NCBI GenBank assembly: GCA_013400975.1
Contig: WBMZ01004695.1
Coordinates: 1 to 64,000, forward strand
From: Atrichornis clamosus
Lineage: Eukaryota; Chordata; Aves; Passeriformes; Menuridae
DNA: 64,000 nucleotides
Reading direction: 5' to 3'
The position numbers and the translations under genes are program-made. Below, in pieces: positions 45,590 to 64,000 of this stretch. The stretch's first letter is position 1. The number at the start of each line of letters is the position of its first letter. A model generated the notes under the pieces. That model was given only the letters and a program-made list of their open reading frames with translations, was not told the DNA's origin and ran no database searches.

Positions 45590-48378
45590 CTATGGCAATC
45601 TGTAAAAAAGAAAGACCTGATGAGTAAATATTTGCTTAAGGCAGATAGCAGAGCAGCTCACTAACTTCCTAACGAGTCTAACATGGATGTTTGTCCACTT
45701 CCAAGAACAGGTTACCCAACACCCCCCTGTGCTACGGTATTTACACCCTCCAACTACCACAGACAGTACAGGACAGCAAACAAAATGGGCACAGCTCAGG
45801 ATTCCCAGCCTCACCCACACCTCCCGGGGCCCGGGCACAGGCACTGTGTCCAGGACAGGGTCAGAGCCGCACCTGGAACGCAGGAAAGGAACAGGCAGGA
45901 AGGGGGATGCTCGAGGCTCTTCTGTCACCTGCAGGAACTTTGCCTTGGTGGAATCATTTGCAACTGAGTAATTCTGTATTCAAAGCAAGGATCCTTTGTT
46001 TTCCTGCCATACCTGAAATTTCCAATATTCCCTCTTGGGAAGGGGGCCAGAGGAGGCTGGAGGTTTCTTTCCCAGGGCCAGGGGAGGTGTGGGCAGGGCT
46101 GGCTGAGCTCTCTGGAATGTCTGTACCACACTCACTCAGCTGACAGGAACATGCTGCCACCGGGCACGCGGGGCCCCACGGGAAGTCATGCCAAGGGTTG
46201 GGCCAGTGCAGGGATCTGAGAAACACCAGGTCAGTCCAGTGCTGAACAGAGACTCAGCAACACCCTCTGAACCACAGCCACTAAGGATCAGGTCATGCAA
46301 TATCGTCTGGGCACATCAGGAAGCAGGAATAGAAGTTCTGTCACCTTTCAAGCACGTGGTGTTTCACCGGGACACTTCACATGCAGTTTAATACAAAGGG
46401 GTACAAATGGTGCCTCAGGGCAGGTCCTGCCCACGCTGCAGAGAACAGTGGGGACAAAGCAATCACAGAATGGATCTTAAATACACAGATGAGCCATTAT
46501 ATATTACCATTTTTCTATACTCATTTTTCCCGTTTCCAATAATATAACTAAATATTGACTGATTACAACATTCCTCCTTCAAGTACTGGTCTGACCAACA
46601 GTCTCACAGGTAAAGGATTGATTCCCAGTACTACCTGAGGATTTATTATTGTACTCTTGAGAAGCCCTTGATGCAAGCTTAACAAAACACAAATAGAAAT
46701 AACTCCCACCCCCACCCACCCCTTCCCTACTCACTCACTGAAGGAAGAGCTACACCTACAGCCAGCTTGGCAAAAATAAATAGGGAGTGGAGAGACCTCC
46801 CCTGGGATCCTCCACAGCAGGGCTGCACTGAGGGGTGGTTAAGTGCTATAAATCCAGAAAGACTTTAGAAATAAAACAAATCAGTCACACTGCTGCAGAT
46901 CAGCTGCCATGGGGCAGTTCCACCACTGCAGCTCTCAGGAGTGAGTCTGCTCCTGTCCTCTGCACCTCGACACAAGCAAAGAAATCTCTGCTGTTATTAA
47001 CTCTTACTAATTTGGTAGTAGCCAGAGAACAGCACTGGCTGCTCAGTGCAGGGCTGCCTTCCAGCCCAGCCCTGCCCCTGCACCCAAATCCTCCTTTCCC
47101 AGCACTTCAGCCCCTGGAGCCCTGGGGGGAGCACTGGGCCCAGCCTGGGGTGGGACCCCAGGGGCTGAGGCTGTGTCTGCACCCCAAACCAAGGCCAGGA
47201 CTTCAACCTTTGCTTTAAACAAAGCAGGACACACGAAGGCTTGCACCACAACCCAGCTGAGCTGCTCCCGGCCCCGCAGGCTCCTGCTGAACTGCTCCTG
47301 GCTCAAGGGAGCTGCCACAGCTGGGACTGCTCTGGACTTCCCCAATTCCTGCTCAGCCCCGCAGTGCCCCGGGGCTGTCACCCCAGCCGGGGCCCTGCTG
47401 GGCCTGAGGGAGCACCTGGAGAGTGAAACTCACTTTACATTCCAAATGATGAGGGTTAAGGTCTGGTCCTTCCCCAGGCCGCGGCACGGCCGCGCTGCCG
47501 GGGCACATGGTTTGGCTGAATTCCCCTTCCTGTTCCTCTCCCTCCCCTCAACCTCTCCTAACCCAGAATACAAAAGTAAAAACAGCTTTAGAAAGGATGG
47601 TGCAATGAAAAGAGGCATATGTGCAAGTAGAGTGCAACAAAAGTCAATGAGGAGATACACGTAGTAAAGGAAAAAAAAGAAAACAAATCAAAGAGCTGGA
47701 CATGGGATACCCTGAGCAAATGCAGAAGCCTGGTTCTATCAACACAAGGAAAACAATCAGCTCTTTAAAAACAGTTATGCCAAGATTAAATATATCAATA
47801 CCACAGGCACTGCCCACAACTCAGTCTTTAAGGATGAAGCAAGTTTAAAAAAAAAAAAAACCAACCAAAAAACCAACCACAAACACACCTCCCCTTCCAA
47901 AAGTTTACATTCTTCAGGTATGTGGGTTTTTCTTTTTTTTGGGAACTTGTCAATGTAAGTCATGTATTTGGTTACAACACTTGGAGAGTACAAGCAAGTT
48001 TCACTTGTGCCTAGTTTTTCTGAAACAAAAGAAAATGAACTGGCTTTTTTTAAAAAGGCTAAAAACAACAATGTGTTGTAATTCTATTATTTAGTTTAAA
48101 AAAAAAGAAAACAAAAAAGGAAAACAGACTATTTGGCATTTTCTCTGCTTACTCCTGAATATTTCAAGGCCCTGAGATTAGAATATTATGTTCTTGGGAC
48201 CACAGGGCTGGATAAAACCCTAGTGCATCAATTCTCTCGTTAAGCCCTACCCAAAGTTCTGGCCTTTCACCCTAAATCTACCTGCTGTGAGACAAGGCTG
48301 CCCTGCCTCGAGGGGCTCCCGCGGAGCTCCGCACACACCGGGAGCGGGAATTCCCGCGGCGGCTCCAGCCGGGACGGG

Positions 48379-56376
<7,998 letters not shown>

Positions 56377-59300
56377 CTGAAACAAAAAAAACCCAACCTC
56401 TTAGATATGAATCCATTTAATTTCATACCATTAGCTATTTTAAGACAAATACCCATTTGACTTCACATCTTCACATGTGGGAAGTCGGCACAGAAAGCAC
56501 TTTGGGCCTCGAATCAGGAATTAAGTTTAAATCTATCAATACAACACTAACATTATTTGTTATTGAAATATTATTAGCTTGCATATTAAGTAGCAGAACA
56601 TTTACCAGACATGATGCCCTTCCACTCCTGATGGAGCAGGGCCTTTGCACTTTCACATGAACTGCAGTCAGCACTTGTTTGCAGCATCAGTGAGAACATC
56701 AATCCTGCTTCTGACTCAGCAGCACTGGAAACATTCATTGTCATGGAAAAATACTTCTCTACCCACCCTGGCATCAGACACACATACACACACACACAGA
56801 GGTGTTTACCCTGGTCTAAGATCACTTTCACCTTTATCTTGAATTATCAGCAAGATGTCACAAAGCTGCAAATGGTAAAAGTCAGTTGTATTCAATGCAG
56901 AGCTCAGCTAAAACATATGTGTCATCTCATATCAGGGTTTTCTCAAATGCATGGAATAGCTCAGCTGAGACTATTTCAAAAGTTAAAATAAAAAGAATTC
57001 TGCTGTCCTTGGACGTTAGTCCCAATTTGTTGAAACAGAATTTCACATTGTAAATAAATACTGTGCAAACTCAGTTCTGCATATAAAGAATCATGTACAA
57101 TGCTCAAGATTTTTTTCAAGTGGGCCACCTACTGCAGCACATTACCTGTTTATCTCTTCTACTGCATTATTCAGGTATGTACCAATTTGCACTGAATGCT
57201 CCATGTCAGGAGAAGAGTTCTAATTTACATAAACTTGCCCAAAATTAGCACAGTATTCCAAAACGCTCCTCACTGAAATAAGCCCTGACATCAGCTGCCA
57301 GCTTTTTATAACTTAACACATGGCTGCCAGTATTTCTGCTTATGAAGAATGCAGTCTGGAGAACATGATCTGGACTGCCACAGTCTAATATCTCAAACAC
57401 GAGGCAGCTAAAATGGGGGTTTTCATGAATTTGTCTCTGACACTAGGTTGGCGGCTTTGTATTTTACAGGGCTTTACTCTTCTGAACCGACTGTACAGGA
57501 ATAACAAGAGAAAAAACCCAGGGAACCAGGAAAAATGGTTTTCTAGGTCTCTAACCACACTTCCCAAAGGGTCTACCTGTGTTATTTTTTTAAGTGTTAA
57601 AAATCCCTAACACCCAAAACCATACACAACTCCCCACCACTTAGGATTCATATTATAAAAACAGCAAAATGGAAACCAAACCAAAATCCCTTAGGTTTTT
57701 TTCTGTAAATACTGGGCTAATTCAGCAGCAGCACTAATACACAGTTTCCTTTCACAGCATTAATAAACTTGAAAAAAACTGTCCCCTTTTTTACAAAAGG
57801 AAATGTATCAAGTCCTTCTTTACAGAAAGGGAATTATACAAAGGCATTCCAATACAAAAATATTACACTTAAGCATACACATGTATGTGCACACACAAAC
57901 TACTCCCAGTCTCCAAGAGTTCCACAGATGCAAGTATTCAGGTATTGAAGGAATTGAAACTGGCAATTTATTGTGCAGGGAACAGAGAGCTGGCTATGAC
58001 CCCACCAGCAAGTATTTTTCAAGATGCTACAATGCCTAAAGGTACTGAAAGAATAATGGAGTTCTAGGAGATGCCTTAACTTCCACAGGCACAGAGAAAG
58101 TGGAAAGAAAGAAGTCACTCATGTGCCTTCACCAGACTATTTAAAACCAGCAACATATTTCTGGAGCATGTTTCAACAAACGGGAAAAATCACGGAGTGG
58201 GGGTGGGATGGTAACAAATGAGGCATTGAGGTAAGGCAACAGGCAAGCTGCTGCCTTGTGAGAAAACCCAGCTAGCACCCAGCGCTGACAGGGTAAAGGA
58301 GAAAATCCTGGAGAGCACGCATGCCTGGACCTCAGGGGTCAAACCCACCCTGCAAAGATGGGGCATACTCTCCTCAGCAACATGGGAGAAAAGAGATTTG
58401 GGGGTTTGGTTGGGGCTTTTTTCCCTTTTTTTTTTGATACAAAAGCTGCTAGAACACCTAAAGTGACCAAAGAAAATCTATCATCCAAGATCACTTCCAG
58501 GACATGAAGCTGACTTTAGTGGAAATGTGATTGCCTTCAACAAAGAAAATGACTGGGGAGAAACAACCTCGTGCCAAGTTCCCCACAACAGCCATGTGGC
58601 CACGTTAAGGGCTTTGGCCAAAACTTCTGGTCCTGGTTACTGCTGGAGCCCACAGCTACTGACACTCACTGCTGTCAGGAAGGGTCAGAGGGTGGTCACG
58701 GCAGCACCACAAGATCTCCACCTACGGAAACCAGACTCATTCACAGCATGGGATTGCTGTGCTCTGGGGAACGTGAAGCCACTGATATCACGAGAACTGA
58801 AGGCAGTGGATGAACGCAGGGATTTATGAAGTTACAAAACACCTTCTTGAACCACACTCAGTCACTCTGCAGAGATCCTGGCTGTTAAAAGGGAAGCTCG
58901 ACATTTCATTTAAAAGGTCGTGCAACATAAAACTTTGAAGAGGAAGGGCTAGAACTAGAGTCAGTTTTCCAAAGTCGAGTGCTTGGGGTTTGGAGTATGA
59001 GTCACTTCATGCCACTCATCTCCTGATTTTTAGTCCTGTCCCTGTGCAAGTGCCCCCAGACACTTCAGGGGTGGAAAGAGGAAGTCTGCTGGAGCCCTGC
59101 TCTTCACATGCGAAGTTCCTGCAGCTCTGAGCACAACAGCACATGGGACTACACTTTCCCCATCTTGTTAGACACCAACAGGAGATTCAGAAAGAGAAGC
59201 CACACCCCAAAATCCTCAAGCAAATGTTAGGTAAGACCACAGAAGAGGTGTCCATGCATGAGCCATTCAAGCACACTCACATTCAAGGCTGGGTAGGTCT

Positions 59301-62300
59301 GTGTCTCAGCATTCACAAGAGAAACCGAAGTGCAGTCTCAGTGCCTGCAGCTGCATCAGACAGGCTCCAGGGAAGCCCTGCAGCAGGGCTCAGTGTGATC
59401 ACACTGTTTAATTGCACCATAAACTGCAGCAGCTCAGACCAGGAGATAAGGATTTACTGTCATTTTCACAGTTCTGTTCCTACGGGAAGCAGCAAATGCC
59501 AGGATCTTATCAGAGGCTACGGAAGTGCTCCCAATCCATCTACCGAGGCAGTCACACCAAGGAAAGCAATTCACGAAAATTACATAAAGACTTATATTAA
59601 AAAGTAATTTTAGCTTAAAAAAAAGTTTTCTCTTAAAGCTGGCACTGAAAAAAAATGATGACACATGACACTGCTGAAAAAGGTGGAAGGGTAAAAAAAA
59701 AGTTACAATAAAGTGAAAGGTGCTCTTTCCCAAGTCACTACAGGCTGATTTCAGAATGGAAATACTCCTACAATTCAGTGAGATTGCAAAGATCTGTAAA
59801 TAAGACCACAAGAACACCAGTTAGTACCAGGGGATCCACAAAAGACACCTCCTTCACCCAAATGGGAACAGCTCTTCAGACTCAGCATGTAAGGGAGCAA
59901 ACAGCCCCTGCTCAGCCCCCAAGCAAAGCACCTCACAAAGATACAAAGCACACAACTGCTCACGTACCCCACTTTGACAAGGAACATTTGAATTCTTATC
60001 CTACATTAAGCTTTACATCAGGACATTCGGGCAAGGACAAGAAATGAGGATGTAACTTGTAGGTAAGAAGAAGGTCATCTAAAGACCAGACAAATGAACA
60101 GATAACTGCATCACACAACATTAACCTTAACAAGCAGCTGCAGGAGTTTAGCCAGGTAAGTGAAATAAATGTGTATTTTAATACCCTTTCAAAACATTTT
60201 ATCTAGTCTCTTAGTTTTGCTTTCAAGTAAGATATGGTAGTATTGATTTGCTTATTAACCTCCCTCAAAAAAAAAGAAACCATTTGCCTGGTAAGTCAAG
60301 TTTCTTCCTGAGGTCAAGCAGCACGGAGAGGAAGGGACAGGCTTGTTTAAAGTTCAACACCACTATTACACCAGGTTCAAGTGAATAAATAAATAAGAAA
60401 TCACACACTTGCAACACGGTTTTCCTAGAAAGCCCCTTGCTAATTCAGCACTGCATGGGCACCCTGGGACAGGCTGTAGTGCTGTGGTGTAAGCAGGGTT
60501 TGTGACACCAGTCAGCTGCTTGGAGCACGGAAATAACCCCCCAGGAGAATGTAAACTGGGCATGATTGAGCTATTAAATCATATCAACACATGGCAAAGT
60601 GGGCTCAGCTTTCCTCGGCCCATGTTTATCACAGCTAGCAAGTATTATAGATTGTCTCTCACCACTGACTAGTTACAACATGCCTAACTGGAGAGACATG
60701 TGAAAGGAAATCCTGCAGCCTTTATTGTACCCACTCTGTCGTGGCAGATAACTGAGCACTGTAAATGCTCAATTAAACCCCTGCACCTGAACAGTTCTCA
60801 GGGCTTGGGTATGCACTTCCAGAAGGGAGAAAGCCACAGACTTGTGCCATCTCTGAATTTTAACAGTATATTTATTTTGCATGTTACCAGAAGGAAGACA
60901 CTGCTGTCAAATAAACCACAGTAATTCTGCACAATTCAGCTGCTCAGATTCTCATACTGCTTCAATGTCATCTGCAATGGGTAAAAATTGATTTTCAAAT
61001 TCTGATTTTTTTGAATGTTGCAGCAGAGCCAGGGAAATCGAAGAGGTAAACTTTAGTATCAGGTTAAATAATTATATGAGACTTCTCAAATTTCAGTAAG
61101 TTCAAAATAAAGTTTGTCCTTGAAATTTATGACCCATAACAGAAGAAGTTCAGAGCTGCTGGCAGGAACATTCTACTTCTGCTGTTTGTAGCCATGTACT
61201 CACTGCCAAAACAGGAAACAACTGAATGGAGCATCAGCGTAAGAAAACAACTCAAGTTCCCTTCTTCTTCACATCCATCTCTATTTTTCCTCCCAGATAC
61301 TCAATCTGCTCCAAAGTGCATCACAGACATTATTGGAAGGATGGGGACTTTTGAGAATGTGAAATGGCTTTTTCTTGACAGCTGTTGTGCAAAAGAAAAG
61401 CTTTGCTATCTGTATCATCAAACAAAGTCAGTGCCAGGAAATAAACTGCACTCTCATTGAAGTGTCAAGAGGTTCTAACTCAGTTACCCTTCTTCTTGAA
61501 GAAAAATAACCACGGAGATGAGATCCAGATCTTGATGAGCCTAAACATTAGGGGTCTGTACATGAAGAGGTTTGGTCTAACCTCATCTCAAACAGACTGG
61601 GGCATCCGACAGCCCAGAGATCCACATAACTCCTAAAGGAATTTAGTCTGCATAGCAAATCCAGACCTTAATTTGTTTGCAGTATGGGTTTTGTGTGAGT
61701 TTAAAAATGTATCATTGCTGGCCTGTAGGGTATTCCAGGCTTCACAGACTGGCAACTGTGGTTATAAACAGAGTCCTGCTTTCCTAGTTACCTAATATTT
61801 TCATTCTGACATCTCCCAAGCCATCTAAGAGCATTATAGCTTTTACAGAGCTACCAGCACCAAAAAACCACAAACAAAACCCAAGGCTTTGTGGGCTTCA
61901 GAGAGTAAAAAAAGACATAAACCCTGCAAATGCTAGAAGGTGAGGGATGAGAAACACTTCTTCTCACACCTTTCTGTGTGCTGCATAACCAAGGTATTTT
62001 CTAGAATTTAGACAAGCTGCAAATTACATGTTTGAAATTGGAAACAAAAAGACAAGAGATGCCCCCCACTGCAGACAGTTCACAGTTTCTCAAGTGCATC
62101 TCTGGCTTCATGGAATAGGAACCATGGAGTAACTTTTTATCTGCACTCAGAGTTCTCTCTTTCAGAGACACAGTGCTGATAACCTCAGTTCATGTTAAGA
62201 AAGTAGGACTACTATCTCCCCGAAATCTTGCATAATTCATTATCATCATTTAAGATAAATGAACTAACTTGATTAATAAGTAAATAAGATAATGAAATGT

Positions 62301-64000
62301 AAGTCTTGCTTCCTCACCAGGCAACATATTCAAGGTCTAACCAGTTAAAAGCTGAACAGATCTTTACAGATTCTCTTTCCTTTTCTCCATTTTTGATCCC
62401 AGTTTATGAGTTTGCTCCAAGACTCTTGGCTCTGAACACATCCTGCTCTTCTATTCACGTGGGCATGCTGGCGTACTGCCCACTGAAGGAATACAAATTT
62501 GCAGAATATCTGGCCTTACCTACAGCTAATAAGGAACTTGAAAGGCCACTAAAGTAGGTACTGGACCAACAGAGAAGGGCATTACCACCTTCTGCCTGAA
62601 GAGATCCCGGGCAGTGGTTTAGTACCAGACCTATGTCACAGTTTAAGGCCCCCTAAATCAGTGGAAGACTGGCAAGACTATTAACATGCTCCTCTAATGA
62701 ACAGTGCCAGAACTACTGCAGTCAGCAGGAGCACTCAAACCCAGAACGAGCTCTGTGGGCTCGGTGAGTAATATCACAAGTGAGTTTGAAAGCAACCAGC
62801 CCTGTGCATTTGAGGAGCTCAAATTCGACTCTTCCTGCTAAGCCTCGATGAAGTTTTTTAAAAAGAGGCTTCACTTTAGATTAAGACATGCACTTCACAT
62901 GCACTGAGCTACAACTGAAACTCGTCTGTGGTGTTTGTGTCCTTTCACCTTTTCCTGGAAAGTGTGTTGACTAAAAGCCAAACAAACAGCACAGCACTTT
63001 AGCTGAACAGACAAACACCGCAGTCGTTTCACTCAGGACAAATATTTTAAAGAAACAAAGTAAGATTACAAATGTTCGATTTATTTTTTTAGAAAGAAAT
63101 GCCAACATTTGTGCAGTTGTCTCATCAGCAGTTTAAACTCACACTGTTGCAGAACTACCACAGCATTATTTTTAATCCTTTTGGAGATTACATGAGTTAC
63201 AAACATCTAGATTACTAACTGGTATCTTAAAAATACTGAGTACCCTAACAGACAACAGGACAAGTCCAGTATTCCCCATCTACAGTGACATCTGCTCATC
63301 CATGACACCCAAAATTTATTAAAATACCAGAACTTTCAAAGAAAAAAGGGCAGTTTGCAATTCCCAAGTGATCTTAATTTTGTTGTGGTCATTTTCGAAT
63401 TAAGGTACCACATGTGAGAGAGAGAGCTAATTGCCCAGCACAAACCATGACTAGGAGGTACCAGAGAAAACCAAACTCAGCATGAGAACAGCACCTCAGC
63501 TAGGCTCTGCTCGGGGGTGAACAGATGCAGCTCCCCACCACGAGGTGCCTTCCCACAACATGGCCCTACAAGCTCCCAGCCACTCTCCTGCTGTGTTACG
63601 GAATTATCCATGAAAGCATCACACAAACCAGAGCTTCCCAACAAAGGGTGATTCCCCAGACATTCCAACTGCTGTGATGCAGTACCACCGTCCCTCCCCA
63701 GGGAAAGCCTGAGGGCAGGGGTTGCCAGCACAGTCTGAGCCCCCCGCTGAACCGGGGCCTGTGCTGGGAAAGGAGCTGAGGGGCAATGACAGGTGCTTAT
63801 AAAGCACTCCCAAAACACCAACCACGCATAGCTGGGAACACCACCTCACCAATTAATTAGCTTTCCCTTTCGTCCCTAGTTGCAGCTAATTAGGGAGCAT
63901 CCATGAAGCTTCAGGGAGGTTAGTCAGGAGTAAGGCTGCGACTCCCTCAAGGACAGGACAGCTACAGTACCTAGAAACACAAAAGACTTGAGCAACACCT
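56377..64000 (-). other. PTPN1: PTPN1 intron 1, partial (at least 7.6 kb)
   Basis: From the exon 2 acceptor to the window end I find no sequence encoding the MEMEKEFEQ...WAAIYQ-type exon 1 and no CpG island, so intron 1 continues beyond base 64000. The human intron 1 is also very long. Apart from a CA-rich repeat at 56778-56799 and A-rich runs, no features were recognised. Confidence 0.7.
56778..56799 (+). repeat. (CA)n-type microsatellite
   Basis: A short CACATACACACACACACA run in PTPN1 intron 1. It may vary in length between individuals. Confidence 0.75.

Larger units (their letters stand above)
45390..48378 (-). other. PTPN1: PTPN1 3'UTR (~3.0 kb)
   Basis: This runs from the stop codon at 48379 down to the distal poly(A) signal. 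Several blocks look conserved with mammalian PTPN1 3'UTR: about 45393-45425, 45519-45545, 45614-45660 and 46621-46680. The last contains another AATAAA (46642-46647). A Pumilio-type TGTAAATA lies at 45738-45745 on the - strand. An A-rich stretch at about 47840-48120 is low complexity. The 48020 region has a good acceptor-like TTTTCTTTTGTTTCAG. Confidence 0.75.

Noticed and set aside
56377..64000. Search for PTPN1 exon 1
   Set aside because: No CpG island and no sequence encoding the conserved N-terminal ~21 residues was found on the - strand; it must lie beyond the window.

Overview
The window is vertebrate nuclear DNA, most likely from a bird. Coding sequence sits in short exons with GT/AG introns. 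The only clear transposon is a CR1 LINE 3' end of the avian (possibly songbird) type, and interspersed repeats are otherwise sparse. Two genes meet tail to tail: RIPOR3 (FAM65C) on the + strand and PTPN1 (PTP1B) on the - strand. These two genes are also neighbours on human chromosome 20q13. I saw no tRNA or rRNA gene, CRISPR array, operon or viral gene.

Layout. Bases 1-31 are a probable non-coding first exon of RIPOR3, inside the edge of a CpG island. A degenerate G-rich minisatellite (146-268) and a 19.8 kb first intron follow. That intron holds two CR1 fragments and an antisense scrap matching the 5' end of U2 snRNA. RIPOR3 coding sequence begins at 19906 and runs through 21 coding exons to the stop at 44057-44059. 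Every junction I assigned keeps frame, giving 941 codons plus stop; the human protein, from memory, is about 946 residues. The 3'UTR ends near 44940. About 440 bases later lies the 3' end of PTPN1 (near 45390). Its 3 kb 3'UTR, stop codon (48379-48381) and eight coding exons run leftward from 56376. Exon 1, which encodes the first ~21 residues in mammals, is not here: the window ends inside PTPN1 intron 1.

Function. The RIPOR family are cytoplasmic regulators of RHO GTPases and cell polarity. They have an N-terminal helical PL48/HR1-like region, a beta-rich C2-like part, a disordered linker and a C-terminal ARM/HEAT-like helical region. PTP1B is the ER-anchored tyrosine phosphatase that dampens insulin, leptin and growth-factor receptor signalling. 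Nothing in the sequence shows the two proteins working together; the shared feature is the convergent gene arrangement.

I do not see a new multi-gene system here. The points most worth checking are small. The PTPN1 reading frame ends in VCFH, the ending that the human gene makes only by retaining its last intron. There is a 24-base in-frame microexon in RIPOR3, and a six-base repeat that makes a RIPOR3 splice acceptor ambiguous. There are also the U2-derived fragment, the G-rich repeat beside the RIPOR3 CpG island, and 3'UTR blocks in PTPN1 that appear conserved to mammals. Family and human-gene comparisons are from memory; no alignment was run.
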